A stretch of DNA of 64,000 nucleotides from Alteromonas sp. KUL49 (lineage in GTDB: Bacteria; Pseudomonadota; Gammaproteobacteria; Enterobacterales; Alteromonadaceae), in NCBI RefSeq assembly GCF_006538345.1, contig NZ_BJKL01000009.1, positions 140,868-204,867 on the forward strand, read 5' to 3'. Below are positions 35,848 to 44,489 of this stretch, piece after piece; the first letter of the stretch is position 1, and each line of letters opens with the position of its first letter. Under the pieces are notes generated by a model, which saw only the letters and a program-made list of their open reading frames with translations, did no database searches and had not been told where the DNA came from. The position numbers and the translations under genes were made by a program.

Positions 35848-36348
35848 ATGAAAAAAGTTATTTTTGCAGCAACACTAGTAGCAACATCGGTACTGACAGT
35901 TTTGCCAGTACACGCCGCCGTATACTCACAAGACAATGTCTCTAAACGTGATTATGAGGAATTGATCAAAGACGGCTTACGCGCCTTGAAGATCGATGAC
36001 TACACAGAGGCCATGGAGCTTCTGACAAAGGGCGCTAAAATGGGCAACAAGCTTGCCCAGTATTACTTAGCGACGATGTATATCCAAGGTCAAGGTATGG
36101 AAGAGCCAGATTACGAACAAGGTTGGCTTTGGTTAAATGTGGCATTGGAGCAAACTAACCCCCAATGGAAACGCACCTTCAATTCGATGGATTCTGCACT
36201 ACCTGAGGATTTTAAAGCTTCTATGGCTCCCCTCGTTGAAGAGCACATTGCCTTGTACGGTGCGGAAACACAAGATTTACAATGTAAAAAGCGCCGAGAA
36301 ACTGGTTCTAACATCAAAAATGTCATCTGCGAAAAACGCTTTTACTAA
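35848..36348 (+). CDS. exported Sel1-like repeat protein
   Basis: A 166-residue protein with a signal peptide (cleavage near VHA-AVY). The start is the ATG at 35848, behind AAGGAA, since the frame upstream lacks a ribosome site. The middle (LIKDGLRALKIDDYTEAMELLTKGAKMGNKLAQYYLATMYIQGQG) reads like one or two Sel1/TPR-type repeats, which usually mediate protein contacts. The C-terminus has two cysteines (LQCKK, VICEK) that could form a disulfide. No named function. Confidence 0.65.
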   Translation: MKKVIFAATLVATSVLTVLPVHAAVYSQDNVSKRDYEELIKDGLRALKIDDYTEAMELLTKGAKMGNKLAQYYLATMYIQGQGMEEPDYEQGWLWLNVALEQTNPQWKRTFNSMDSALPEDFKASMAPLVEEHIALYGAETQDLQCKKRRETGSNIKNVICEKRFY

Positions 36349-36375
36349 TCTTTGCCAGTTAGCTTATCATCACTA

Positions 36376-36400
36376 GCGATGCGTTTATCAGACGCATCGC
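36376..36400. terminator. hairpin after the Sel1-like gene
   Basis: Nine-base arms GCGATGCGT and ACGCATCGC with a seven-base loop, 27 bases past the stop codon. No clear T-run follows. Confidence 0.45.
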
Positions 36401-36485
36401 GCCTTACCGTTAACACAAGATACATTTCATTAAAAATGATGTAACATCTCGAGCTGTTGCTGCAAATCAATGGAATATTTGTAAG

Positions 36486-36947
36486 ATGGCTCACCCACTA
36501 ATAAAAAAATTGGACTTACTTCCTCACCCAGAGGGGGGCTACTACAAACATGTTTATCGCTCTGAAGATACGGTATCTTCTCCTAAACACGGACTGGCAA
36601 GGCCGTCGCTAACACATATATACTTTTTGTTACTCAAGGGACAAGTCAGCCGTTTTCATCGCGTACTACACGATGAAGTCTGGAATCACTACGCTGGCGC
36701 GCCTTTGCGACTCTTTCATCTTCATCAACAACAACTCACAGAGCAGCGCTTAGGTACAGAAGACTTTGAATTTGCCAGTGTAGTTCGCGCTGGCCACTAT
36801 CAAGCAGCTGAGTCTATGGGTGATTACACCTTGGTTGGGTGTAGCGTAGCCCCGGGTTTTGATTTTGCAGATTTTAGCTTTATCGAAGAACCTAGCATGA
36901 AACAATGGTTAGAAGTCTCTCATCCAGATATGCTGCGTTTTATCTAA
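36486..36947 (+). CDS. DUF985 cupin-fold protein
   Basis: A 153-residue protein of the cupin_5 (DUF985) family: LLPHPEGGYYKHVYRS at the N-terminus, then IYFLLLKGQVSRFHRVLHDEVWNHYAGAPL and the C-terminal YTLVGCSVAPGFDFADF block. Such proteins are small cytoplasmic beta-barrels of unknown, possibly sugar-isomerase-like function. It is a stand-alone gene. Confidence 0.87.
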   Translation: MAHPLIKKLDLLPHPEGGYYKHVYRSEDTVSSPKHGLARPSLTHIYFLLLKGQVSRFHRVLHDEVWNHYAGAPLRLFHLHQQQLTEQRLGTEDFEFASVVRAGHYQAAESMGDYTLVGCSVAPGFDFADFSFIEEPSMKQWLEVSHPDMLRFI

Positions 36948-37130
36948 TATCACCAGCGCGTTAAGATCTTTAGTTTACCTACGCTTACCAGTCACTGAAT
37001 CATGCTTGAAGCTGGATTTTTTCTGCACAATCAAGGATGATAAGCCCCATTCATATTGACCGCTTTATATCTGGCTGCTGATATCCATGCAGTTAGACCT
37101 TTTCACTTTAACGCCACAGGTAATATTACT

Positions 37131-37877
37131 ATGTACAAACTGGTACTTATTCGTCACGGAGAAAGTCAGTGGAACCTAGAGAACCGTTTCACAGGCTGGC
37201 ACGACGTTAACTTAACCGACGCTGGTGTAGCGCAGGCAAAAACTGCTGGTAAGCTACTTAAAGACGCTGGTTTTGAGTTCGATCAGGCATACACGTCTGT
37301 ACTTTTACGTGCAATCAAAACCCTTAACCTTGCACTTGAAGAAATGGGACAGCACTATTTGCCAGTAGAACGTCATTGGCGTCTTAACGAGCGTCACTAC
37401 GGCGCGCTTACTGGTTTAGACAAAGCTGAAACTGCTGCTAAACACGGTGAAGAGCAAGTTAAAATCTGGCGTCGTAGCTTCGATATTCCACCTCCAGCGG
37501 TAGAAGACGAAAGCGAACATTTCCCAGGTCACGATCGCCGTTACAGCCATGTTGATGCAGACATTCTTCCACGCGGTGAAAGCTTGAAACTTACTATCGA
37601 GCGTGTACTACCTTACTGGCACGACGTGATTCGTCCTGATATTCAAGCAGGCAAGCGTGTTGTTATTGCTGCTCACGGCAACAGCTTACGTGCATTGGTT
37701 AAGTACCTAGACGGCATGTCTGACGAAGAAGTACTTGGTTTGAACATTCCTACGGGTGTACCACTAGTGTATGAGCTAGATGCAGACCTAAAACCAATCT
37801 CTAAAGAATACCTAGGCGATCCAGAAGCCATTAAAGCAATGATGGACGCCGTTGCTAAACAAGGTCAGGCTAAGTAA
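37131..37877 (+). CDS. gpmA: 2,3-bisphosphoglycerate-dependent phosphoglycerate mutase
   Basis: Interconverts 3- and 2-phosphoglycerate in glycolysis and gluconeogenesis. 248 residues from the ATG at 37131; an earlier frame extension adds unrelated sequence and is rejected. The phospho-histidine motif [10 protein letters not shown] (His9), the [16 protein letters not shown] block and the second catalytic histidine in [10 protein letters not shown] are present, as is the long insertion typical of the dimeric cofactor-dependent class. A strong bidirectional terminator follows. Confidence 0.97.
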   Translation: MYKLVLIRHGESQWNLENRFTGWHDVNLTDAGVAQAKTAGKLLKDAGFEFDQAYTSVLLRAIKTLNLALEEMGQHYLPVERHWRLNERHYGALTGLDKAETAAKHGEEQVKIWRRSFDIPPPAVEDESEHFPGHDRRYSHVDADILPRGESLKLTIERVLPYWHDVIRPDIQAGKRVVIAAHGNSLRALVKYLDGMSDEEVLGLNIPTGVPLVYELDADLKPISKEYLGDPEAIKAMMDAVAKQGQAK

Positions 37878-37894
37878 TTAATCGCTTAGAATTG

Positions 37895-37925
37895 AAAAAG
37901 CCATCAGAATTCTGATGGCTTTTTT
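37895..37925. terminator. bidirectional terminator between gpmA and the DUF1080 gene
   Basis: A near-perfect palindrome centred on GAATTC, with arms AAAAGCCATCA and TGATGGCTTTT, flanked by an A-run on one side and six Ts on the other. It can end both convergent transcripts. Confidence 0.93.
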
Positions 37926-37926
37926 G

Positions 37927-38676
37927 TTAGAGCTCTCTTACCCAAATATTCCTAAAACTCACTAAATTACCGTGGTCCTGCAACTGAAATGGTTCACAAC
38001 CATGAGCCTTGTATTTCGGCGGCCCTATCCATTCTGTTGTACCCTGAATTTCAGTATGGTTTTGTACCACTACTCCATTGTGAATAACCGTTATCGCTCC
38101 TTTCGAGATAAGCTCCTCACCTTCAAAGCGAGGCGCTTTGTATATAATGTCATAAGTCTGCCATTGCTCTGGCGGACGCATGGCATTTACTAACGGAATA
38201 GTTTGCTTGTATACACTCCCCGCCTGCCCGTTGGGATAAGTTACATTTTGGTATGAATCTAGTACCTGCACTTCATAACGTTGTTGAAAGAAGATTCCAC
38301 TGTTGTTGCGTTGCTGACCATCCATATCAGGCTGTGGTTCTGGCACTTTCCATTCCATGTGCAGCTGTACATCGCAAAACCCTTGTTTGGTTTTAATGTC
38401 ACCTGTGCCTGGTTTTACCGTGAGTACGCTGTCCGTCATTGTCCATTGCACGTCACCACCGTTAACCGATTCCCAAGCGTTTACGTTGTCGCCTAACAAT
38501 ACAATGGCATCTGAGGGAGCTTGACCCGGATTAGCCGTAACCACTGCCGGCACTGGCTCCCATACTTCGGTTTTTGCCGCTTGCTGCTCACGAGTGAGTT
38601 GTTCATGCTCATGGGCGTAGGCACCTGTAGTGAGCGTACACAGCGACAATGCCGCCGTTAGTTTAAAAAAGCGCAT
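37927..38676 (-). CDS. exported DUF1080 (3-keto-glycoside hydrolase family) protein
   Basis: A 249-residue protein with a signal peptide (cleavage near AYA-HEH). The DUF1080 fold, a concanavalin-like jelly roll, is recognised from NNSGIFFQQRYEVQVLDSYQN, the GSVYKQTIPLVNAMRPP segment and the terminal FRNIWVREL. Characterised relatives hydrolyse 3-keto-disaccharides or glycosides. Two dehydrogenase genes directly upstream could make such 3-keto substrates, and Gfo/Idh and TIM-barrel genes lie in the same island. The periplasmic location matches the TAT-exported dehydrogenase small subunit. Activity is inferred from family and context. Confidence 0.85.
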   Translation of the reverse strand: MRFFKLTAALSLCTLTTGAYAHEHEQLTREQQAAKTEVWEPVPAVVTANPGQAPSDAIVLLGDNVNAWESVNGGDVQWTMTDSVLTVKPGTGDIKTKQGFCDVQLHMEWKVPEPQPDMDGQQRNNSGIFFQQRYEVQVLDSYQNVTYPNGQAGSVYKQTIPLVNAMRPPEQWQTYDIIYKAPRFEGEELISKGAITVIHNGVVVQNHTEIQGTTEWIGPPKYKAHGCEPFQLQDHGNLVSFRNIWVREL

Positions 38677-38737
38677 GAATGCTCCTTTTTTTTTAAAATA
38701 ATAATTAGAATATTAGATGAGTACTTGTCACGAGCCA

Positions 38738-39355
38738 CTAGGTTGCCCATGCCTTATCGCCTTTCTTAAAGGGGTAAGCGCCGTCATATCGCCCCGGTAT
38801 AGCCACATATCTCAACACTTGGGTTGCTCCCGGCCTAGACGTGAAAAAGCCGAACAAGGTTAATTGTTTAAGCAAGGTAAAGTGGTGCGGGACTGGTCCT
38901 TCACTACCGGGCTCCCAACGACTAGGACGTTCACTAGCAATGTAATCATTGATGTGATTTTCCCGATTGTAAGCATTAGCTTCTTTGTCGAGGGTACTGA
39001 AAAGCGCCAATCGCTCCTGACCACTAAGTAACAAAAAGTCCTTACCATAGTCTTTCACTGCTCTTTCACGAATTGCTTGAATCCCATCAACGAATGCCTT
39101 TTGAATAACGGCGGGGTAGCAATCTGCTACTAAAACAGTAATGATTTGCCCAACATTGGCCGCTTTTGCTCCCGGCGTATCTGTCTGCGGAATGATCACC
39201 TCAGCCATCTCGTTGAACAAAGCAACGTCCGACTCAGTAAACCCCGTACTTGCCAACGACACAGGTGCATGGTCGTCCCACGCGAACGAATGTGAGGATA
39301 CAAACGCCACACCAGTAGCAGCGCCTATAAATTTAAGTAGGTCTCGGCGATCCAT
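38738..39355 (-). CDS. gluconate 2-dehydrogenase subunit 3-like protein
   Basis: A 205-residue protein with a twin-arginine leader (DRRDLLKFIGAATGVAF). The family is the small subunit of membrane-bound FAD dehydrogenases; it exports and stabilises the GMC large subunit, which itself has no signal, by hitch-hiking through Tat. Its ATG overlaps the stop of the GMC gene by one base, so the two make a complex. Such pairs include glucoside 3-dehydrogenases. The third subunit, a cytochrome c, is not found in the window. Confidence 0.85.
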   Translation of the reverse strand: MDRRDLLKFIGAATGVAFVSSHSFAWDDHAPVSLASTGFTESDVALFNEMAEVIIPQTDTPGAKAANVGQIITVLVADCYPAVIQKAFVDGIQAIRERAVKDYGKDFLLLSGQERLALFSTLDKEANAYNRENHINDYIASERPSRWEPGSEGPVPHHFTLLKQLTLFGFFTSRPGATQVLRYVAIPGRYDGAYPFKKGDKAWAT

Positions 39356-41040
39356 TACAGGTTACCTCGCTTCAATTCTTCCACTGCGTAGCTCGCGGCA
39401 CGAGCGGTTAATGCCATGTAGGTCAGCGATGGGTTAACGCAGCTACCAGAAGTCATTGCAGCGCCATCAGTGACAAATACATTGGGCGCATCCCATACTT
39501 GGTTAAAAGCATTGAGTACTGATGTTTTTGGATCTCTTCCCATACGTGCGGTACCCATTTCATGAATTCCTTTACCCGGGTTGTACTCTCCCTCCCAACC
39601 ATGAACGTCCTGCATGCCGGCAGCTTCTAGCATATCAATGGCATCTTGCTTCATGTCGCGACGCATTTTGAGCTCGTTTTCTTTTATCTCAACGTCCATA
39701 GCAAGCACAGGTAGTCCCCACTTATCTTTAACGTCGCGATTCAAATAAATACGGTTCTCGTGATAAGGCAACATTTCACCAAAGGCGGTCATTCCTACAT
39801 TCCATCCGCCCGGTTGTGATACTGCGTCTTTTAGCCCTGCACCAATGCCTAGCTCGGCAACATTCTTTTGCCAACCTTGTCGACCAGCGCCACCTTGATA
39901 ACCAAAGCCACGTACGTAGTCTCGCTTGTCATCACCCCAGTTTCTAAAGCGTGGAATATAGAAGCCACTTGGACGTCGGCCATAAAGGTATTTGTCCTCA
40001 AAGCCTTCAACTTGTGCTGATGCTCCCACCAAGAAATGATGGTCCATCACATTGTGACCCAGTTCGCCACTACTGCTACCTAACCCACCTTCCCATACGT
40101 CAGTGGCAGAGTTCATTAGCACCCAAGCGGAATTGAGCGCCGATGCATTGACAAATACTATCTTGCTGTTGAAGACGTAGGTTTCGTTGGTCTCAGCATC
40201 AATAATTTCAACACCAGTGGCTCGTTTACGGTCTTTATCGTAAAGAATCTCTTTAACGATAGAGAAAGGACGTAAGGTCAAATTACCGGTTTTAACCGCC
40301 GCAGGTAAGGTAGACGACTGAGTACTGAAATAGCCACCAAAAGGACATCCCAACCAACACTTATTGCGGTACTGACAATTGGCGCGGCCATGCTCAGGTT
40401 TGGGTTGTGTCATGTTTGACGTACGACCGTGAATAACATGACGTGCACCGTTAAATGCCTTTCTCACTCGAGCTGCAACGGTTTCCTCCACGATGTTCAT
40501 CGGCATGGGTGGTTGGTATTGACCGTCGGGTAGCACATCAAGACCATCTAAGTTTCCACTAATGCCAGCAAAGCGTTCAACGTAGTCGTACCAAGGGGCT
40601 AAATCGTCATAGCGAATAGGCCAATCAACGGCAATTCCCTCTTTCGCGTTGGCTTCAAAATCTTCTTTGTTCAGACGATAGCTCTGACGCCCCCATAGTA
40701 GTGAGCGCCCACCAACGTGATAACCTCTAAACCAATCAAATGGCTTGTCTTCGGTATAGGGATTTTCCTTCTCATTGGCCCACATTCCTAATGTAGGTTC
40801 ATTGAGAGGATAATCTCTGTTTAGCACAGGGTAATCTAGCTTCATCGCTTGAGTAGGTAAGCCACGATGAGGATAGTCCCATGCTTCCTTATGCGCATTT
40901 TTATAGTCTTTGATATGCTCGATGTTTTTACCTCGTTCGAGCATAAGAACTTTAAGTCCTTTCTCCGTTAGTTCCTTCGCTGCCCAGCCTCCGCTAATGC
41001 CAGAACCAACGACAATTGCGTCGTATTCATTATTTGCCAT
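39355..41040 (-). CDS. GMC-family FAD dehydrogenase, likely glycoside 3-dehydrogenase large subunit
   Basis: A 561-residue flavoprotein starting at the ATG at 41040, behind AAGGGGA. The FAD-binding site reads VVGSGISGGWAAKEL near residues 10-24. The C-terminal part has HEMGTARMG, VTDGAAMTSGSCVNPSLT and the family's catalytic His/Asn pair. A cysteine-rich stretch (CQYRNKCWLGCPFGGYFS) may bind an iron-sulfur cluster, as in FAD-dependent glucose and glucoside dehydrogenases that work with a small subunit. It probably oxidises a sugar hydroxyl, C3 being likely given the DUF1080 partner. Substrate is unproven. Confidence 0.85.
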   Translation of the reverse strand: MANNEYDAIVVGSGISGGWAAKELTEKGLKVLMLERGKNIEHIKDYKNAHKEAWDYPHRGLPTQAMKLDYPVLNRDYPLNEPTLGMWANEKENPYTEDKPFDWFRGYHVGGRSLLWGRQSYRLNKEDFEANAKEGIAVDWPIRYDDLAPWYDYVERFAGISGNLDGLDVLPDGQYQPPMPMNIVEETVAARVRKAFNGARHVIHGRTSNMTQPKPEHGRANCQYRNKCWLGCPFGGYFSTQSSTLPAAVKTGNLTLRPFSIVKEILYDKDRKRATGVEIIDAETNETYVFNSKIVFVNASALNSAWVLMNSATDVWEGGLGSSSGELGHNVMDHHFLVGASAQVEGFEDKYLYGRRPSGFYIPRFRNWGDDKRDYVRGFGYQGGAGRQGWQKNVAELGIGAGLKDAVSQPGGWNVGMTAFGEMLPYHENRIYLNRDVKDKWGLPVLAMDVEIKENELKMRRDMKQDAIDMLEAAGMQDVHGWEGEYNPGKGIHEMGTARMGRDPKTSVLNAFNQVWDAPNVFVTDGAAMTSGSCVNPSLTYMALTARAASYAVEELKRGNL

Positions 41041-41087
41041 GTGATGTCCCCTTAGCACTTACGTCATGTATCGTGCCCGGTGTAAAG

Positions 41088-41975
41088 TCATACGTCACAG
41101 ATGTGAACCGCTTGGCGAAGCGACTCTATCCTGCCTGTTTTATTATCTGGTGTTGGAATGAACTCCTGTGCGAGATACCCATCAAATCCGGTCTCTTTGA
41201 TTGCACTCGCGATAGCTGCGTAATTCAGCTCTTGGTTATCTCCGATTTCGTGACGACCGGGTACACCAGCGGTGTGGTAATGCCCGAAGTAGGTATGGTT
41301 GTCACGAATGGTACGGATAATGTCCCCTTCGCTAATTTGCATATGGTAAATGTCGTAAAGCAGTGAAAAGTGCTGACTACCAAGGCGCTTACAAAGCTCG
41401 ATACCCCACGCTGAGTTATCTGCCATGTAATCTGGGTGGTCCACTTTACTGTTGAATAGCTCCATGAAAATCACTACACCACGCTTTTGTGCATGAGGTA
41501 GTATGCGGCGCAATCCATTCGCCGCATTAGTTAACCCTGTTTCAGTATCCATTCCTCTAGCGTTGCCGCTAAAACAGATGAGGTTGGTGTAACCAGCATC
41601 TGCCACAAGATCTATGTGTTTTAAGTAACGTGACACTAGCTCGTCATGGTGCTCAGGGTGGATAAAACCGTCGGTTAAACCAATGTCAGCGCCATTACAC
41701 ATGGAAGAATCAATACCGTATTGCTTTAGCACCGGCCAATCTTCTGGCCCAACAAGGTCGATAGCACCAAACCCCAGTGTCTTAACGGTTTGACACAACT
41801 CTTCGATACTCAAGTCACCATAAGTCCAACGGCTGACAGAGTGATTGATATTGCCTTTCAATCCGACCTCCTCACCTGATGCCGAAACTGACGTATTCAC
41901 AGCGCCTGCGGTCAGCAATCCGGCGCCCGTATACGCCACGCCTTTAAGTACACTTCTGCGAGTTTTATTGTGCAT
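41088..41975 (-). CDS. TAT-exported hydroxypyruvate-isomerase-like TIM-barrel protein
   Basis: A 295-residue protein from the ATG at 41975 (AGGTGG upstream); the frame reaches back further only through a TTG. A twin-arginine signal (TRRSVLKGVAYTGAGLL) precedes an AP-endonuclease-2-type TIM barrel with likely metal ligands in MELFNSK, LLYDIYHMQ, GHYHTAG and LAQEFIP. The closest named relatives are hydroxypyruvate isomerases and sugar-phosphate isomerases, but a periplasmic form cannot act on phosphorylated sugars. In this island it may act on 3-keto sugars, as an epimerase or lyase. It overlaps the MFS gene by 11 bases. Confidence 0.78.
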   Translation of the reverse strand: MHNKTRRSVLKGVAYTGAGLLTAGAVNTSVSASGEEVGLKGNINHSVSRWTYGDLSIEELCQTVKTLGFGAIDLVGPEDWPVLKQYGIDSSMCNGADIGLTDGFIHPEHHDELVSRYLKHIDLVADAGYTNLICFSGNARGMDTETGLTNAANGLRRILPHAQKRGVVIFMELFNSKVDHPDYMADNSAWGIELCKRLGSQHFSLLYDIYHMQISEGDIIRTIRDNHTYFGHYHTAGVPGRHEIGDNQELNYAAIASAIKETGFDGYLAQEFIPTPDNKTGRIESLRQAVHICDV

Positions 41976-43185
41976 TTGCGTCCACCTTTTCACCTTTGAA
42001 CAAGACCACAAACACCACTAAGATCACCGCAGCAAAGCCCGCAGGGAACAACCAGATGTCTTGCCATGCGTGTCCGCCTTGTGCCAATGCATACTTGTCG
42101 GTAATCATGCCCGCTACCGCGAAGCCAACTAACATACCCACACCATAGGTAGCTAATGTAATAAGCCCTTGCGCGGCACTTTTAATCGCCTCAGAGGCCT
42201 TGCTGTTGGTGTATATCTGCCCAGATACAAAGAAAAAGTCATAACAAATACCGTGCAGTGCAATGCCCACAATCAACATGAATAGGCCTTCGTTTGCGTC
42301 CCCAAAGGCAAATAATGCGTAACGGAGCACCCATGCTGCCATGCCAATGAGTAAGGTAATCTTGATACCAAAACGATTGAGGAAAATGGGTAACGCTAGC
42401 ATGAACAAAACTTCTGACACTTGGCCGAGCGTCATTTTGCCCGTGGCGTTTTCCACACCGATTTCGGTAAGAAATGGATTGGCGTTTTGGTAGTAAAAAG
42501 CCAGTGGAATACAGATCAAAATAGAAGAGGCGAAGAACACGAGGAAGTTTTTGTCTTTGAGCAACGCCAGTGCGTCTAAGCCCAATAGACTACTTAAGCC
42601 ACCTTCTTGACTTGCGCCTTTTGGCGCTGTCGCTGGCAAGGTAAAACTGAAAATACCTAAGGCTAGAGAGGCCACTGCGCACAGTAAAAAGGTGTTACGC
42701 AACATACCGGCTTCGATGGCACTGGCAGAGTCCCAGCTAAATACATAGCTGATCATCAACCCCGCAACAATCCAACCAACCGTGCCCCACACACGAATTT
42801 TGCCAAACTCTTTTGACGGGTCGCTCATTTGTCCAAAGGCTACTGAGTTGACCAATGCCAACGTAGGCATATACGCAATCATGTAGCCCAGTACATAGGG
42901 GTAAAATGCGGTAAAGTCTGACGCCTGATACATCATGTACATCAGCCCTGCGCCCAAAAGGTGTAACACGCCCAATATACGCTCAGCATTAAAGTAACGG
43001 TCGGCAATCAAGCCCACGATAAATGGCGCAATAATGGCTCCCCACGACTGAGTAGAAAACGCCATGCCAATTTGGCCGCCACTGGCCGACAAGGTACCGC
43101 CAAGGTAAGTCCCTAAGGTGACGAACCAACCGCCCCATATAAAGAACTGTAGGAACATCATGATACTAAGACGCATGGTTATCAT
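41965..43185 (-). CDS. MFS permease of the nucleoside:H+ symporter type
   Basis: A 406-residue inner-membrane transporter with about 12 hydrophobic segments. It belongs to the NupG/XapB-like family (FFIWGGWFVTLGTYL start, FGKIRVWGTVGWIVAG and AAQGLITLATYGVG). Family members carry nucleosides, but several in sugar-catabolic clusters carry other glycosides. Here it sits in the same transcription unit as the glycoside dehydrogenase genes, so uptake of an oxidised or cleaved sugar is a reasonable guess. The start could be the ATG at 43185 or the one three codons later. Confidence 0.85.
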   Translation of the reverse strand: MITMRLSIMMFLQFFIWGGWFVTLGTYLGGTLSASGGQIGMAFSTQSWGAIIAPFIVGLIADRYFNAERILGVLHLLGAGLMYMMYQASDFTAFYPYVLGYMIAYMPTLALVNSVAFGQMSDPSKEFGKIRVWGTVGWIVAGLMISYVFSWDSASAIEAGMLRNTFLLCAVASLALGIFSFTLPATAPKGASQEGGLSSLLGLDALALLKDKNFLVFFASSILICIPLAFYYQNANPFLTEIGVENATGKMTLGQVSEVLFMLALPIFLNRFGIKITLLIGMAAWVLRYALFAFGDANEGLFMLIVGIALHGICYDFFFVSGQIYTNSKASEAIKSAAQGLITLATYGVGMLVGFAVAGMITDKYALAQGGHAWQDIWLFPAGFAAVILVVFVVLFKGEKVDANAQ

Positions 43186-43253
43186 AATTTTATTGCCTCT
43201 CTGTTATCTATTCTTGTTACCGCACTAAATTTACTGTGTGTCTGGCAACGGGC

Positions 43254-43358
43254 GGAGGGGAGTGAACAGGGAGCAAAACGTTGCTGGCATGGATGCCAGC
43301 ACCGAGACTACATGGATGTATTCACGGCGTTTTTGCGACTGTTTACTTCCCTCCTCCG
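43254..43358. repeat. imperfect palindromic (REP/MITE-like) intergenic element
   Basis: CGGAGGGGAGTGAACAG on the left is mirrored by CTGTTTACTTCCCTCCTCCG on the right, with a second perfect hairpin inside (TGCTGGCAT and ATGCCAGCA, 43282-43301). A further pair, AGGGGAGTG and CACTCCCCT (43371-43379), extends it. Long palindromes of this form scattered between genes are known in Alteromonadales. Only one copy is present here. It separates the MFS unit from the upstream genes. Confidence 0.55.
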
Positions 43359-43420
43359 ATAGTTGTCGGACACTCCCCTCTATCAACATGCGAATCTCAG
43401 CGTGTTAACACTCATTCTTA

Positions 43421-44476
43421 CTACCGATCTAATCCTAAAATTCGGCGGTTCTTTTCTTCGCTGGTATCACCGCCTGCAAAGTCATCAAAGGTGTATTTCG
43501 GGGGTTCAATAATGTGTTCAGCGATAAATGGCGCACCTTCGGCAGCGCCTTGTTCTGAGTCTTTTAAGCAGCATTCCCATTCAAGTACTGCCCAGCCTTC
43601 GTAACCGTATTGGGTTAATTTGCTGAAGATCCCTTTGAAATCTACTTGGCCATCACCCAATGAGCGGAATCGACCTGGGCGATCAACCCAACCTTGATAA
43701 CCGCCGTAAACACCGCTTCTACCGTTAGGCAGGAATTCTGCGTCTTTAACGTGGAACATTTTGATGCGATCGTGATAGCGATCGATAAACTCCAAGTAAT
43801 CGAGTTGCTGCAATACAAAGTGACTTGGATCGTAAAGAATGTTGGCTCTTGGGTGATTGTCTACAGCCTTCAAGAACTGCTCGAAGGTGGCACCATCGTG
43901 CAGGTCTTCACCCGGATGAATTTCGTAACACAGGTCAACACCAGCTTCGTCAAAGGCGTCTAGAATAGGTTTCCAACGCTTGGCCAATTCAGCGAACCCC
44001 TGCTCGACTAAACCAGCAGGACGTTGGGGCCATGGGTAAACCAAGTGCCACATGAGCGCACCGGAAAATGTCACGTGCGCCGTAAGCCCTAAACGCTTGC
44101 TTGCCACAGCAGCGCACATTAACTGATTTACTGCCCAGTCAGTGCGCTCTTGCGGCTTACCGTGCAGATGTTCTGGTGCAAAGTTGTCGAATAACTCGTC
44201 ATACGCTGGATGTACTGCAACCAGCTGCCCCTGCAAATGGGTTGAAAGCTCTGTTATTTCAACGCCCGCCGCTTCACATGTGGCTTTTATTTCATCACAG
44301 TATGCTTGGCTTTCTGCGGCTTTTTCTAAATCAAAAATTGATGGGTCGGTGGGTATTTGAATACCCTTGTAACCCAATGATGCAGCCCACTTCGCCATAT
44401 TTTCTAAGGTGTCGAATGGAGCTTCATCGCCCATAAACTGGGCCAAGAATATTGCTGGACCTTTAATTGCTGCCAT
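43421..44476 (-). CDS. sugar phosphate isomerase/epimerase-like TIM-barrel protein
   Basis: A 351-residue cytoplasmic protein with no signal. Its AP-endonuclease-2/xylose-isomerase fold shows metal-binding candidates in CYEIHPGEDLHDG, ILYDPSHFVLQQ, FHVKDAEF and VLEWEC. Proteins of this exact type are commonly paired with Gfo/Idh oxidoreductases in sugar clusters, as here with a 13-base gap. It probably isomerises or cleaves a keto-sugar made by the oxidoreductase. It is longer than the other two barrels of the island, with an extra C-terminal segment. Confidence 0.8.
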   Translation of the reverse strand: MAAIKGPAIFLAQFMGDEAPFDTLENMAKWAASLGYKGIQIPTDPSIFDLEKAAESQAYCDEIKATCEAAGVEITELSTHLQGQLVAVHPAYDELFDNFAPEHLHGKPQERTDWAVNQLMCAAVASKRLGLTAHVTFSGALMWHLVYPWPQRPAGLVEQGFAELAKRWKPILDAFDEAGVDLCYEIHPGEDLHDGATFEQFLKAVDNHPRANILYDPSHFVLQQLDYLEFIDRYHDRIKMFHVKDAEFLPNGRSGVYGGYQGWVDRPGRFRSLGDGQVDFKGIFSKLTQYGYEGWAVLEWECCLKDSEQGAAEGAPFIAEHIIEPPKYTFDDFAGGDTSEEKNRRILGLDR

Positions 44477-44489
44477 TGATATGTCCTCG

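Noticed and set aside
37056..37130. Longer start for gpmA
   Set aside because: The extra 25 residues do not occur in the family, and the ATG at 37131 gives the standard N-terminus.
43281..43604. Plus-strand ORF across the palindromic element and the adjacent barrel gene
   Set aside because: It spans a hairpin element and the antisense of a real gene; no domain is recognisable.
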